Shown here piece by piece: positions 1 through 5,031 of a DNA stretch of 5,031 bases. This stretch comes from Desulfobacteraceae bacterium (lineage in GTDB: Bacteria; Desulfobacterota; Desulfobacteria; Desulfobacterales; Desulfosalsimonadaceae), in contig SLPT01000212.1 of assembly GCA_007131845.1 (NCBI GenBank), positions 1-5,031 on the forward strand, read 5' to 3'. The number at the start of each line of letters is the position of its first letter. Positions within the stretch are counted from its first letter, which is position 1. Under the pieces are notes generated by a model. It made no database searches and had not been told where the DNA came from. It worked only from the letters and a program-made list of their open reading frames with translations. A program made the translations under genes and the position numbers.

Positions 1-339
1 GCAGGTAAAGGGTTTTTTCCCGAGATTGATCAGGGCCACCTGGATCTCTCCCCGGTAATCCGCGTCGATGGTGCCGGGTGAGTTGATGATCCCGATGCCG
101 TGTTTCACGGCAAGCCCGCTCCGGGGGCGGATCTGGGCCTCGAAGCCTTCGGGAAGCGCGATGGCCAGACCCGTGGGGATCATCCGGATTTCACCGGGAT
201 CCAGGATCACGGGTTCTTCGATCGCGGCGCAGATGTCCATGCCGGCGGCAGAAGACGTCATGTAGCGGGGGAGTGGGATGTCAGAATCCCGCTCCGGACG
301 GATTCGGCGGCACCGGATGTTCGTCGGGTTTTCATCCAT
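1..339 (-). CDS. dut: dUTPase (deoxyuridine 5'-triphosphate nucleotidohydrolase), 3' end cut by window edge
   Basis: Hydrolyses dUTP to dUMP and pyrophosphate, keeping uracil out of DNA and supplying dUMP for thymidylate synthesis; the family is a cytosolic homotrimer. I translated 113 residues from the ATG at 339 to the window edge. Visible family motifs are motif 1 ([11 protein letters not shown], residues 30-40), motif 2 (RPRSGLA, 71-77) and motif 3 ([11 protein letters not shown], 89-99). By family knowledge the first Asp of motif 3 (D92) is the catalytic base and Y95 lines the uracil pocket. Motifs 4 and 5 and the C-terminal arm, about 35-40 residues, lie off the left edge. The segment [12 protein letters not shown] aligns with PLPTYATSGSAG of E. 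coli Dut, so the start is sensible. The start is only 5 nt after the pnp stop, and a GGAG lies 13 nt upstream inside the pnp end, so translation is probably coupled to pnp. Identity is secure; the missing end cannot be judged. Confidence 0.96.
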   Translation of the reverse strand, partial: MDENPTNIRCRRIRPERDSDIPLPRYMTSSAAGMDICAAIEEPVILDPGEIRMIPTGLAIALPEGFEAQIRPRSGLAVKHGIGIINSPGTIDADYRGEIQVALINLGKKPFTC

Positions 340-344
340 GGCGG

Positions 345-2570
345 CTAACTGGCTCCGCCGCCACGCTGCGGCCGGTTGTTTTTCGGGCCGCGGCTGTCCT
401 TGTTTCGGTTATGGCCGCCTGGTTTGCCGCCACCCCGGCCACCCTTGTCATCGCCGCCACCGGCTTTTTCACCGGAATCGGTCGATTCGGGCGGATCCAG
501 GGTTTCCTTATGGCTGAGACGGATTTTGCCGTCCCTCGAGATATCGATCACTTTCACCGTCAGGGTTTCGCCTTCCCGGATCACGTCGGTGACGCTTTTT
601 ACCCGGTAATGAGCCAACTCGGAGATGTGAACCAGTCCTTCGGTTTTCGGCTTGATCTGCACGAAGGCCCCGAAATCGGTGGTCCGGACGACGGTCCCTT
701 CGAATATGGCGCCGATTTCCGGGTCTGATCCGATATCGACGACCAGCTGCTCCGCCTTGTCGGCTTCCTCTTTCGAAAACGCGGCAATCTTGACCAGCCC
801 GGTATCGTCGATGGAGATCTGGGTGTTGGTTTCGGTTTGCAGAGCCCGGATGTTCTTGCCTCCCGGGCCTATGAGCTCGCCGATGCGCTCGGGGTTTATC
901 TTGACGTTCACCACGATGGGCGCATAAGGGGAGAGGTTGTCCCTGTGGGCGCTGATGGTCTCCTCCATCTTGTCGAGGATATGGAGCCTTCCGCCTTTTG
1001 CCTGTTCCAGAGCCTTTTCCATGATCTCCCTGGAGAGTTCGGCGATCTTGATATCCATCTGGAGCGCCGTGATTCCTTCCCGGGAGCCGGCTACCTTGAA
1101 ATCCATGTCACCGAAATGGTCTTCATCGCCCAGAATGTCGGAGAGGATGAACGTATCGCTTCCTTCGGCGATCAACCCCATGGCAATACCGGATACCGGC
1201 GCCTTTACGGGAACACCGCCGTCCATGAGCGCCATCGACGATGCGCATACCGTTCCCATGGAAGACGATCCGTTGGATTCAAGCACTTCCGCGACGATGC
1301 GAATCGTGTAGTCGAAAGACTCCTTGTCCGGAAGTACCGGCTCCAGCGCGCGCTTGGCCAGGGCACCATGTCCGATATCGCGCCGGCTCGGTCCCATGAA
1401 GCGTTTGACTTCTCCCACGGAATAGGGGGGGAAGTTGTAGTGGAGCATGAAGGCGGACGTCTCGTCCCCGATAAGGGTCTCGATCCGCTGTTCGTCATGA
1501 GATGATCCGAGGGTCAGGGCCGAGAGTACCTGGGTTTCGCCGCGGGTGAACAGGGCGCTGCCGTGAACCCGGGGCAGGACGGCGGTCTCGCAGGTGATTA
1601 GCCGGATTTCGTCGGTTTTCCGGTTGTCGATCCGCTGCTGCTTGGACACGATCATGTCCCGCGAAATCGATTTCACCTGGTCGTTGAAAATTGCGGATAC
1701 TTCGGCGCCTCGCTCTTCGAACGCCTCTTCGAGTTCGGCCTTTACCGCGTCCTTTGCGGCTGAAAGCGCCGCGCGGCGGTCGATCTTCTCCCGGACGGAC
1801 AGGGCCGATACGATCTTGTCCCGGGCGATTGCTTCGACCTTTCCAACCAGTTCCTGGTCCTTTTCCGGAGCCGTGAACACGCGCTTCGGTTTGCCGATCG
1901 ATTCACGCAGCTTGTCCTGCAGGTCGATGATGGGCTGCATCTCCCGGTGGGCAAAGAAAATGGCCTCGATCATGTCGGATTCTGAAACAAATTCCCCGCC
2001 GCCTTCCACCATCGTGATACCCGTCCGGGAGCCGGCAACGATCAGGTTGATATCCGAATGCTCCGCCTGTTCGATGGTCGGGTTGATGACAAACGCGTTA
2101 TTGATCCGTCCGACGCGTACGCTGGCGATGGGCCCTTCAAACGGGATCTCGGATATTTCCAGGGCCGCGGACGTCCCGATCATGGCCAGGATGTCGGGCT
2201 CGTGGACTTTGTCCATCGAAAGCACCGTCGCGATTACCTGGGTTTCGTAATTGTATCCTTTGGGGAAAAGGGGACGGATCGGCCGGTCAGTCAGTCGGGC
2301 CGTAAGGGTCTCCTTTTCGCTGGGACGGCCGATTTCCCGGCGGAAGTAGTTTCCGGGGATCCGGCCCGCAGCATAGATTTTCTCCTGGTAGTCGACGCTC
2401 AGGGGAAGAAACATCGCATGCTGGTTCGGTTCGTCGGCCGAAGAAACGGTTACCAGCACGATGGTTTCACCGTACTGAACGACGACCGAACCGGCGGCCT
2501 GTTTGGCAAGCTTGCCGGCCTGTATGCTCAGGGTTTCGTCCCCGATTACGGTTTTGAATAGTATTTCCAT
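345..2570 (-). CDS. pnp: Polyribonucleotide nucleotidyltransferase (PNPase)
   Basis: Processive 3'-5' phosphorolytic exoribonuclease, and polymerase in reverse, that degrades mRNA and trims RNA; a trimeric cytosolic ring, often part of a degradosome. I place the start at the ATG at 2570 (741 aa), not the in-frame ATG at 2603, because an AGGAG lies 7 nt upstream and MEILFKT matches the usual family N-terminus. Domain order in this numbering: first RNase PH fold about 1-145 with the FRR loop ([11 protein letters not shown]), helical linker about 150-310, second RNase PH fold about 320-540, KH about 552-612 (GPGG loop 568-571), S1 about 620-690. D484, D490 and K492 in [12 protein letters not shown] correspond to E. 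coli D486, D492 and K494, and [10 protein letters not shown] carries the phosphate-site arginines. No catalytic residue is missing. Residues about 696-741 form a Gly/Arg/Lys-rich low-complexity tail. It lies downstream of rpsO and 5 nt before dut. Length is normal for the family. Confidence 0.99.
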   Translation of the reverse strand: MEILFKTVIGDETLSIQAGKLAKQAAGSVVVQYGETIVLVTVSSADEPNQHAMFLPLSVDYQEKIYAAGRIPGNYFRREIGRPSEKETLTARLTDRPIRPLFPKGYNYETQVIATVLSMDKVHEPDILAMIGTSAALEISEIPFEGPIASVRVGRINNAFVINPTIEQAEHSDINLIVAGSRTGITMVEGGGEFVSESDMIEAIFFAHREMQPIIDLQDKLRESIGKPKRVFTAPEKDQELVGKVEAIARDKIVSALSVREKIDRRAALSAAKDAVKAELEEAFEERGAEVSAIFNDQVKSISRDMIVSKQQRIDNRKTDEIRLITCETAVLPRVHGSALFTRGETQVLSALTLGSSHDEQRIETLIGDETSAFMLHYNFPPYSVGEVKRFMGPSRRDIGHGALAKRALEPVLPDKESFDYTIRIVAEVLESNGSSSMGTVCASSMALMDGGVPVKAPVSGIAMGLIAEGSDTFILSDILGDEDHFGDMDFKVAGSREGITALQMDIKIAELSREIMEKALEQAKGGRLHILDKMEETISAHRDNLSPYAPIVVNVKINPERIGELIGPGGKNIRALQTETNTQISIDDTGLVKIAAFSKEEADKAEQLVVDIGSDPEIGAIFEGTVVRTTDFGAFVQIKPKTEGLVHISELAHYRVKSVTDVIREGETLTVKVIDISRDGKIRLSHKETLDPPESTDSGEKAGGGDDKGGRGGGKPGGHNRNKDSRGPKNNRPQRGGGAS

Positions 2571-2682
2571 TGGTTTACTCCTGTCCACAACCCGTTTGTT
2601 CAAATTACGTATCGGTTCCCATAATAAACTGAAAAATCAGCGGTTGCGCTTGATGATGTTGTTATGAATAATATGGGCGCAA
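2571..2682 (-). promoter_or_regulatory. rpsO-pnp intergenic leader with inverted repeat
   Basis: This 112-nt spacer is the 5' leader of pnp. On the minus strand GTTGCGC, overlapping the last base of the rpsO stop, and GCGCAAC form a perfect 7-bp inverted repeat (2677-2683 and 2643-2649) around a 27-nt loop. A small CTGA-TTTT-TCAG hairpin follows at 2629-2640. The segment GCGCAACC could instead pair with GGTTG at 2588-2592, just upstream of the Shine-Dalgarno. No uridine run directly follows the main stem, so it is not a convincing intrinsic terminator. In E. coli the equivalent spacer holds the rpsO terminator and an RNase III-processed leader through which PNPase represses itself. That this leader acts likewise is only inference; the pairing is what can be seen. 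Confidence 0.35.
2578..2582 (-). promoter_or_regulatory. Ribosome binding site of pnp, decides the start
   Basis: On the minus strand AGGAG is followed by 7 nt (TAAACCA) and then the ATG at 2570. This is close to ideal spacing. It lies inside the possible 11-residue N-terminal extension that would begin at 2603, which argues that the extension is not translated. Confidence 0.9.
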
Positions 2683-2952
2683 CTACTTGCGGATACCGAG
2701 TTGAGAGATGATTGTTCTGTAGCGGGCCGGGTCCTTGCTTTTTACGTAGGTAAGCAGCCGGCGGCGCTTTCCGACCATCATCAGCAATCCTCGCCGTGAA
2801 TGATGGTCCTTCTTGTGGGTTTTCAGGTGCTCCGTGAGATTGACGATCCGCTCCGTCAGAATTGCGATCTGCACATCCGGGGATCCGGTATCGGCGTCAT
2901 GGGTCCTGAACTGTTCGATGATTTCGTTTTTCCGGGTTTCTGATAGATTCAC
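2683..2952 (-). CDS. rpsO: 30S ribosomal protein S15
   Basis: Primary rRNA-binding protein of the 30S subunit; binds the 16S rRNA central-domain three-way junction early in assembly and contributes to an intersubunit bridge. The protein is 89 aa, exactly the usual family length. Hallmarks are [15 protein letters not shown] (residues 22-36), [15 protein letters not shown] (about 42-56) and the basic [10 protein letters not shown] segment (about 62-71). The start is GTG at 2952 rather than ATG; it is well supported by a perfect AGGAGG 5 nt upstream and by the N-terminus [11 protein letters not shown], which fits the family. It lies 76 nt after truB and 112 nt before pnp, the conserved truB-rpsO-pnp order. 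S15 commonly represses its own translation through leader structures; the leader here has a hairpin (3001-3026) but no demonstrated S15 site. Identity is certain. Confidence 0.98.
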   Translation of the reverse strand: MNLSETRKNEIIEQFRTHDADTGSPDVQIAILTERIVNLTEHLKTHKKDHHSRRGLLMMVGKRRRLLTYVKSKDPARYRTIISQLGIRK

Positions 2953-2957
2953 TGCGT

Positions 2958-2963
2958 CCTCCT
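2958..2963 (-). promoter_or_regulatory. Ribosome binding site of rpsO, fixes the GTG start
   Basis: The minus strand reads AGGAGG, then ACGCA (5 nt), then GTG at 2952. The full consensus match and good spacing compensate for the non-ATG start and fix the N-terminus. Confidence 0.92.
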
Positions 2964-3000
2964 GTATGAATGGAAATGGGTCATATTTTTTTCATCCTTT

Positions 3001-3026
3001 ATGGCTTCTTGTAACACAGGTGCCAT
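3001..3026 (-). promoter_or_regulatory. Hairpin in rpsO leader, just after truB
   Basis: On the minus strand ATGGC (3026-3022) pairs with GCCAT (3005-3001). Inside it CCTGT and ACAAG pair with one mismatch around a GTT loop, giving a 26-nt hairpin that starts 2 nt after the truB stop codon. It is followed by AAAGGATGAAAAAAAT, not by a uridine tract, so it is not an intrinsic terminator. It could stabilise or process the transcript or be part of an S15 autoregulatory leader; neither can be shown from sequence alone. Confidence 0.35.
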
Positions 3027-3028
3027 GG

Positions 3029-3961
3029 TTAATGAAATACACAACAGTACCTGAAATCAAAATTGTTTTCAGGTACATGGATCACGGCCAGCAGGCGGTT
3101 TCCGGGGGCCGTCACCCGGGCGTAAAACGGTTTTGGAGAAGCGTCTGCCAACGCCGGAAGATCCGCCGCCGAAAGCGTCCGGCCGTGCCGGATTTTCTCC
3201 TGAACCCGGCTGTCGGCCTCGGCCGACGGCATGTCTTTCAGGGCGTCGGCCATGAGTATTACATGCCGCTCCAGTCGTCCGGCGATTGCCTCTTCTTCCA
3301 GCCTTTCAAGGTCGATGGCCTCCTTGCGCGCAAACCCGCCGCTTTCGATCCTGTCGAGATGCAGCAGGTGTCCGCCGTATCCGAGCCTGTCGCCGATATC
3401 CGCGCATAATGTTCGGATATACGTACCGCCCGAGCATTCCACCTCGAAAGTGATATCCGGCAGCCGGATGTCCCGGACTTCGATCCGGGAGATGTTGACT
3501 GCCCGGTCCGGTTTGCGGATCATTCTGCCCGCTCTTGCGTGCCGGTAAAGCGGCACGCCGTTGTGCTTCAGGGCCGAGTAGGACGGCGGCGTCTGGAGGA
3601 TGTCCCCCGTATACTCCGAAAATACATCGTAAATAATGTTTTCAGGAATGGGGTCCACCGGTTTTTCTGCCGTTACGGCTCCCGTGTAGTCCTGGGTGTC
3701 CGTCGTCCTGCCCAGGCGCAGGGTTGCGGCGTAGGTTTTTCGTCCATGCAGGAAAAACTGCGAAAGCCGCGTGCCCTGATTGACGAGGCATACCAGCACA
3801 CCCGTGGCGAAGGGGTCGAGGGTGCCGGCGTGCCCGACTTTTCTGATGCCCGGCAGCCGCTTGATCCGCCGGACAACCGCGGCGGAACTCATGTCCGGCG
3901 GCTTGTCCACCACCAGGATCCCGCCGGGGAGAAGCGTTTTTTCATCGAATTCTTGCTGCAC
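3029..3961 (-). CDS. truB: tRNA pseudouridine(55) synthase TruB
   Basis: Isomerises uridine 55 in the T loop of elongator tRNAs to pseudouridine. From the GTG at 3961 the protein is 310 aa (E. coli TruB has 314). Landmarks in this numbering: GGILVVDKPPDMSS (13-26), the catalytic-site motif GHAGTLDPFATG (43-54) with nucleophile D49 (D48 in E. coli), KTYAATLRLGRTTDT (75-89) with the active-site Tyr, SYSALK (127-132), CSGGTYIRTL (176-185), and a C-terminal PUA-like part from about residue 240 ending in CCVFH. The start is uncertain. The frame contains no ATG upstream of the core; it is open back to a TAA at 4094-4096, and a TTG at 4009 would add 16 residues (MILELFTKPSDRDFLR) encoded entirely by the adjacent repeat. 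Neither candidate has a Shine-Dalgarno. I prefer GTG because it gives family-like spacing to the catalytic Asp. Enzyme identity is secure, the N-terminus is not. Confidence 0.96.
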   Translation of the reverse strand: MQQEFDEKTLLPGGILVVDKPPDMSSAAVVRRIKRLPGIRKVGHAGTLDPFATGVLVCLVNQGTRLSQFFLHGRKTYAATLRLGRTTDTQDYTGAVTAEKPVDPIPENIIYDVFSEYTGDILQTPPSYSALKHNGVPLYRHARAGRMIRKPDRAVNISRIEVRDIRLPDITFEVECSGGTYIRTLCADIGDRLGYGGHLLHLDRIESGGFARKEAIDLERLEEEAIAGRLERHVILMADALKDMPSAEADSRVQEKIRHGRTLSAADLPALADASPKPFYARVTAPGNRLLAVIHVPENNFDFRYCCVFH

Positions 3962-3980
3962 TCGTAAAAAGTCGCGATCC

Positions 3981-4106
3981 GACGGCTTTGTAAAAAGTTC
4001 CAAGATCAAGGCTTGCGCGATTTCGAAGAATGCAGCGTACCTGGCGTCCGTTAAATTCTGAGAAATCGCGCGCAGGCGCAGATATTGGACTTTTTACGAA
4101 GCCTTC
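3981..4106. repeat. MITE-like imperfect palindrome with GTAAAAAGT ends
   Basis: The left arm 3981-4024 and the right arm 4062-4106 are inverted copies. By hand alignment about 36 of 43 aligned positions match with three gap bases, including the identical blocks GTAAAAAGT, GGCTT, CCAA, TGCGC and GATTTC. The 37-nt centre (4025-4061) has a further AGAAT/ATTCT pairing, so either strand could fold into one long hairpin. A third copy of the end motif, TCGTAAAAAGT, lies outside the left arm at 3962-3972, so the element may extend to about 3961. It encodes no transposase and no clear target-site duplication is seen. It fills most of the nrnA-truB spacer. From memory, similar ACTTTTTACGA-type repeats are common in Desulfobacterota genomes; I could not verify this. 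It might be a non-autonomous mobile element, a REP-like sequence or an RNA-processing hairpin. Confidence 0.75.
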
Positions 4107-4147
4107 AATTCTTTGTTTGCGTTCATTGTGTAGCTTGTCCGGCCGGT

Positions 4148-5031
4148 CTACCGCAGCCGACCCGACAGGGAAAAAAGCTGCTGTTTCAACTCCGGCAGCG
4201 TGCTGTAAATATCGAATCCGGCGGCGGATATATGACCACCCCCGCCGAATGCGGATGCGATGCTCGATACGTTGACGGATCCGTCGGATCGGAGGCTCAC
4301 ATGGTAATGGCTTCCGGGGCGCCCCGATATTCCGCCGTTTCTTCGCTCGTAAAGCAAAGCGGCCACCTTGACATTCTCGATCCGCTTGGCGTAATTGATC
4401 AGCCCGTTTACATCGGCGATTTCGGTGCCGGAGGCGCTTAACATATTCTGGGTCAGGGTCATGATGGAAAACGCACCGTCCTCGGATAACTCGATGGTGT
4501 CGAACAGCATGGTCAGCAGCTTGATCCGGCTCAGGGATATGGTTTCATACACGTGATGCGCCACCGTATGGGGATCGGCACCGGCGGAAACCATCTCGTG
4601 GGAGATCCGGAACGCCTCCTGCGTGGTGTTGGAAAACCGAAAGGAGCCGGTATCCGCCATGATTCCCGTGTAGATGGCATAGGCCATGGACATGCTTACC
4701 GGCACGTCCATGGCCCGGACAATCCGGTAGACGATTTCAGCGGTGGCCGACGCCCCGGGATCGACGAGTTGAAAATTGCCGAACCGGTTGTTGGTCACGT
4801 GATGGTCGATGTTGATCACCGCGGGTATCCGGTTGACCGCTTCCGCTGCGTCCCCGATCCGCTGGAGATCGGAACAGTCGAGTACGACTGCTGTATCGTA
4901 GGCCTCCAAATCCCCGGGATCCTGCTTGATCCGATGGATCGACGGCAGGAACTGGTAGACGGCCGGGATGGCGCTCTGGTTATACAACTGAACCTTCTTT
5001 TTCATTGTTTCCAGGGCCAGGCCGAGCCCCA
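4148..5031 (-). CDS. nrnA: DHH/DHHA1 phosphoesterase, NrnA-like oligoribonuclease / pAp phosphatase, 5' end cut by window edge
   Basis: Family members hydrolyse 2-5-mer RNA (nano-RNA) to mononucleotides and dephosphorylate 3'-phosphoadenosine 5'-phosphate, using two Mn ions. The frame stays open from the stop at 4148 to the right edge, 293 residues. The ATG at 5005 is internal: the upstream codons read GLGLALET, which fits the helix following the family's first DxD motif. That motif (usually DGDAIGS-like) and the start, probably 30-40 residues, are off the window. Visible in this numbering: VVLDCSD (48-54), the DHH signature NIDHHVTN (73-80), ADTGSFRF (125-132), and the C-terminal DHHA1 domain with the substrate-binding loop FGGGGHISAAGF (261-272). 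All expected metal and substrate motifs within view are intact. It precedes truB in the same direction, as in many infB-rbfA-nrnA-truB operons. Assignment to NrnA rather than another DHH hydrolase rests on motifs and context. Confidence 0.93.
   Translation of the reverse strand, partial: GLGLALETMKKKVQLYNQSAIPAVYQFLPSIHRIKQDPGDLEAYDTAVVLDCSDLQRIGDAAEAVNRIPAVINIDHHVTNNRFGNFQLVDPGASATAEIVYRIVRAMDVPVSMSMAYAIYTGIMADTGSFRFSNTTQEAFRISHEMVSAGADPHTVAHHVYETISLSRIKLLTMLFDTIELSEDGAFSIMTLTQNMLSASGTEIADVNGLINYAKRIENVKVAALLYERRNGGISGRPGSHYHVSLRSDGSVNVSSIASAFGGGGHISAAGFDIYSTLPELKQQLFSLSGRLR

Noticed and set aside
837..2250. Long plus-strand open frames (222 and 218 aa) opposite pnp
   Set aside because: They are antisense to a fully conserved PNPase with all catalytic motifs, show no recognisable domain, and are expected in GC-rich coding DNA.
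2571..2603. N-terminal extension of PNPase starting at the ATG at 2603
   Set aside because: A strong AGGAG with ideal spacing serves the ATG at 2570, and the extension [11 protein letters not shown] is not family-like.
2629..2649. Intrinsic terminator after rpsO
   Set aside because: The stem has a 27-nt loop and the uridines are separated from it by several bases inside another small hairpin, so the pattern is too weak.
2738..2752. CTTTTTACGTAGG in rpsO as another copy of the repeat end
   Set aside because: It encodes the conserved TYVKSK of S15 and lacks the flanking repeat sequence, so the match is coincidental.
2985..3014. Sigma-70 type promoter upstream of rpsO (TTACAA and AAATAT)
   Set aside because: The hexamers match poorly and the spacing is about 20 nt, longer than usual.
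2813..3409. Plus-strand open frame of 198 aa across rpsO and truB
   Set aside because: It overlaps two certain genes and their spacer on the other strand and has no domain or convincing ribosome binding site.
5003..5005. ATG at 5005 as the true start of the NrnA-like gene
   Set aside because: The frame continues upstream to the window edge with family-like residues, and starting here would remove the first metal-binding motif.

Overview
This window is a stretch of bacterial housekeeping genes, all read from the minus strand. In transcription order (high to low coordinate) they are: a DHH-family phosphoesterase of the NrnA type (5' end beyond the right edge), truB (tRNA pseudouridine-55 synthase), rpsO (ribosomal protein S15), pnp (polynucleotide phosphorylase) and dut (dUTPase, 3' end beyond the left edge). 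The order nrnA-truB-rpsO-pnp is the tail of the classical nusA-infB-rbfA operon of many bacteria. The moderately GC-rich codon use, the position of dut directly behind pnp, and a GTAAAAAGT/ACTTTTTAC inverted-repeat element together suggest a Desulfobacterota (former Deltaproteobacteria) genome. That placement is an inference, partly from memory of similar repeats in that group.

Region by region: 1-339 is dut with motifs 1-3 visible; 345-2570 is a full PNPase with a Gly/Arg-rich tail; 2571-2682 is a 112-nt pnp leader with a long-loop inverted repeat and a strong Shine-Dalgarno; 2683-2952 is rpsO with a GTG start and a perfect AGGAGG; 2953-3028 is a short rpsO leader with a hairpin; 3029-3961 is truB; 3961-4147 is mostly a non-coding imperfect palindrome; 4148-5031 is the NrnA-like gene. 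There is no gene-free stretch longer than about 190 bases, and no tRNA, rRNA, CRISPR array or transposase is visible.

The genes form a translation and RNA-turnover cluster. PNPase degrades RNA 3' to 5' by phosphorolysis and leaves short oligonucleotides. NrnA-type enzymes hydrolyse such nano-RNAs, so both ends of the decay pathway are encoded together. TruB and S15 serve tRNA modification and the small ribosomal subunit. dUTPase is a nucleotide-pool enzyme whose start lies 5 nt after the pnp stop, which suggests translational coupling.

No new enzyme system is evident. The most unusual feature is the roughly 126-bp MITE-like palindrome at 3981-4106 between nrnA and truB. The truB reading frame is open almost all the way through it, there is no ATG and no Shine-Dalgarno, and the truB start (GTG at 3961 or TTG at 4009) lies at the edge of or inside the repeat.
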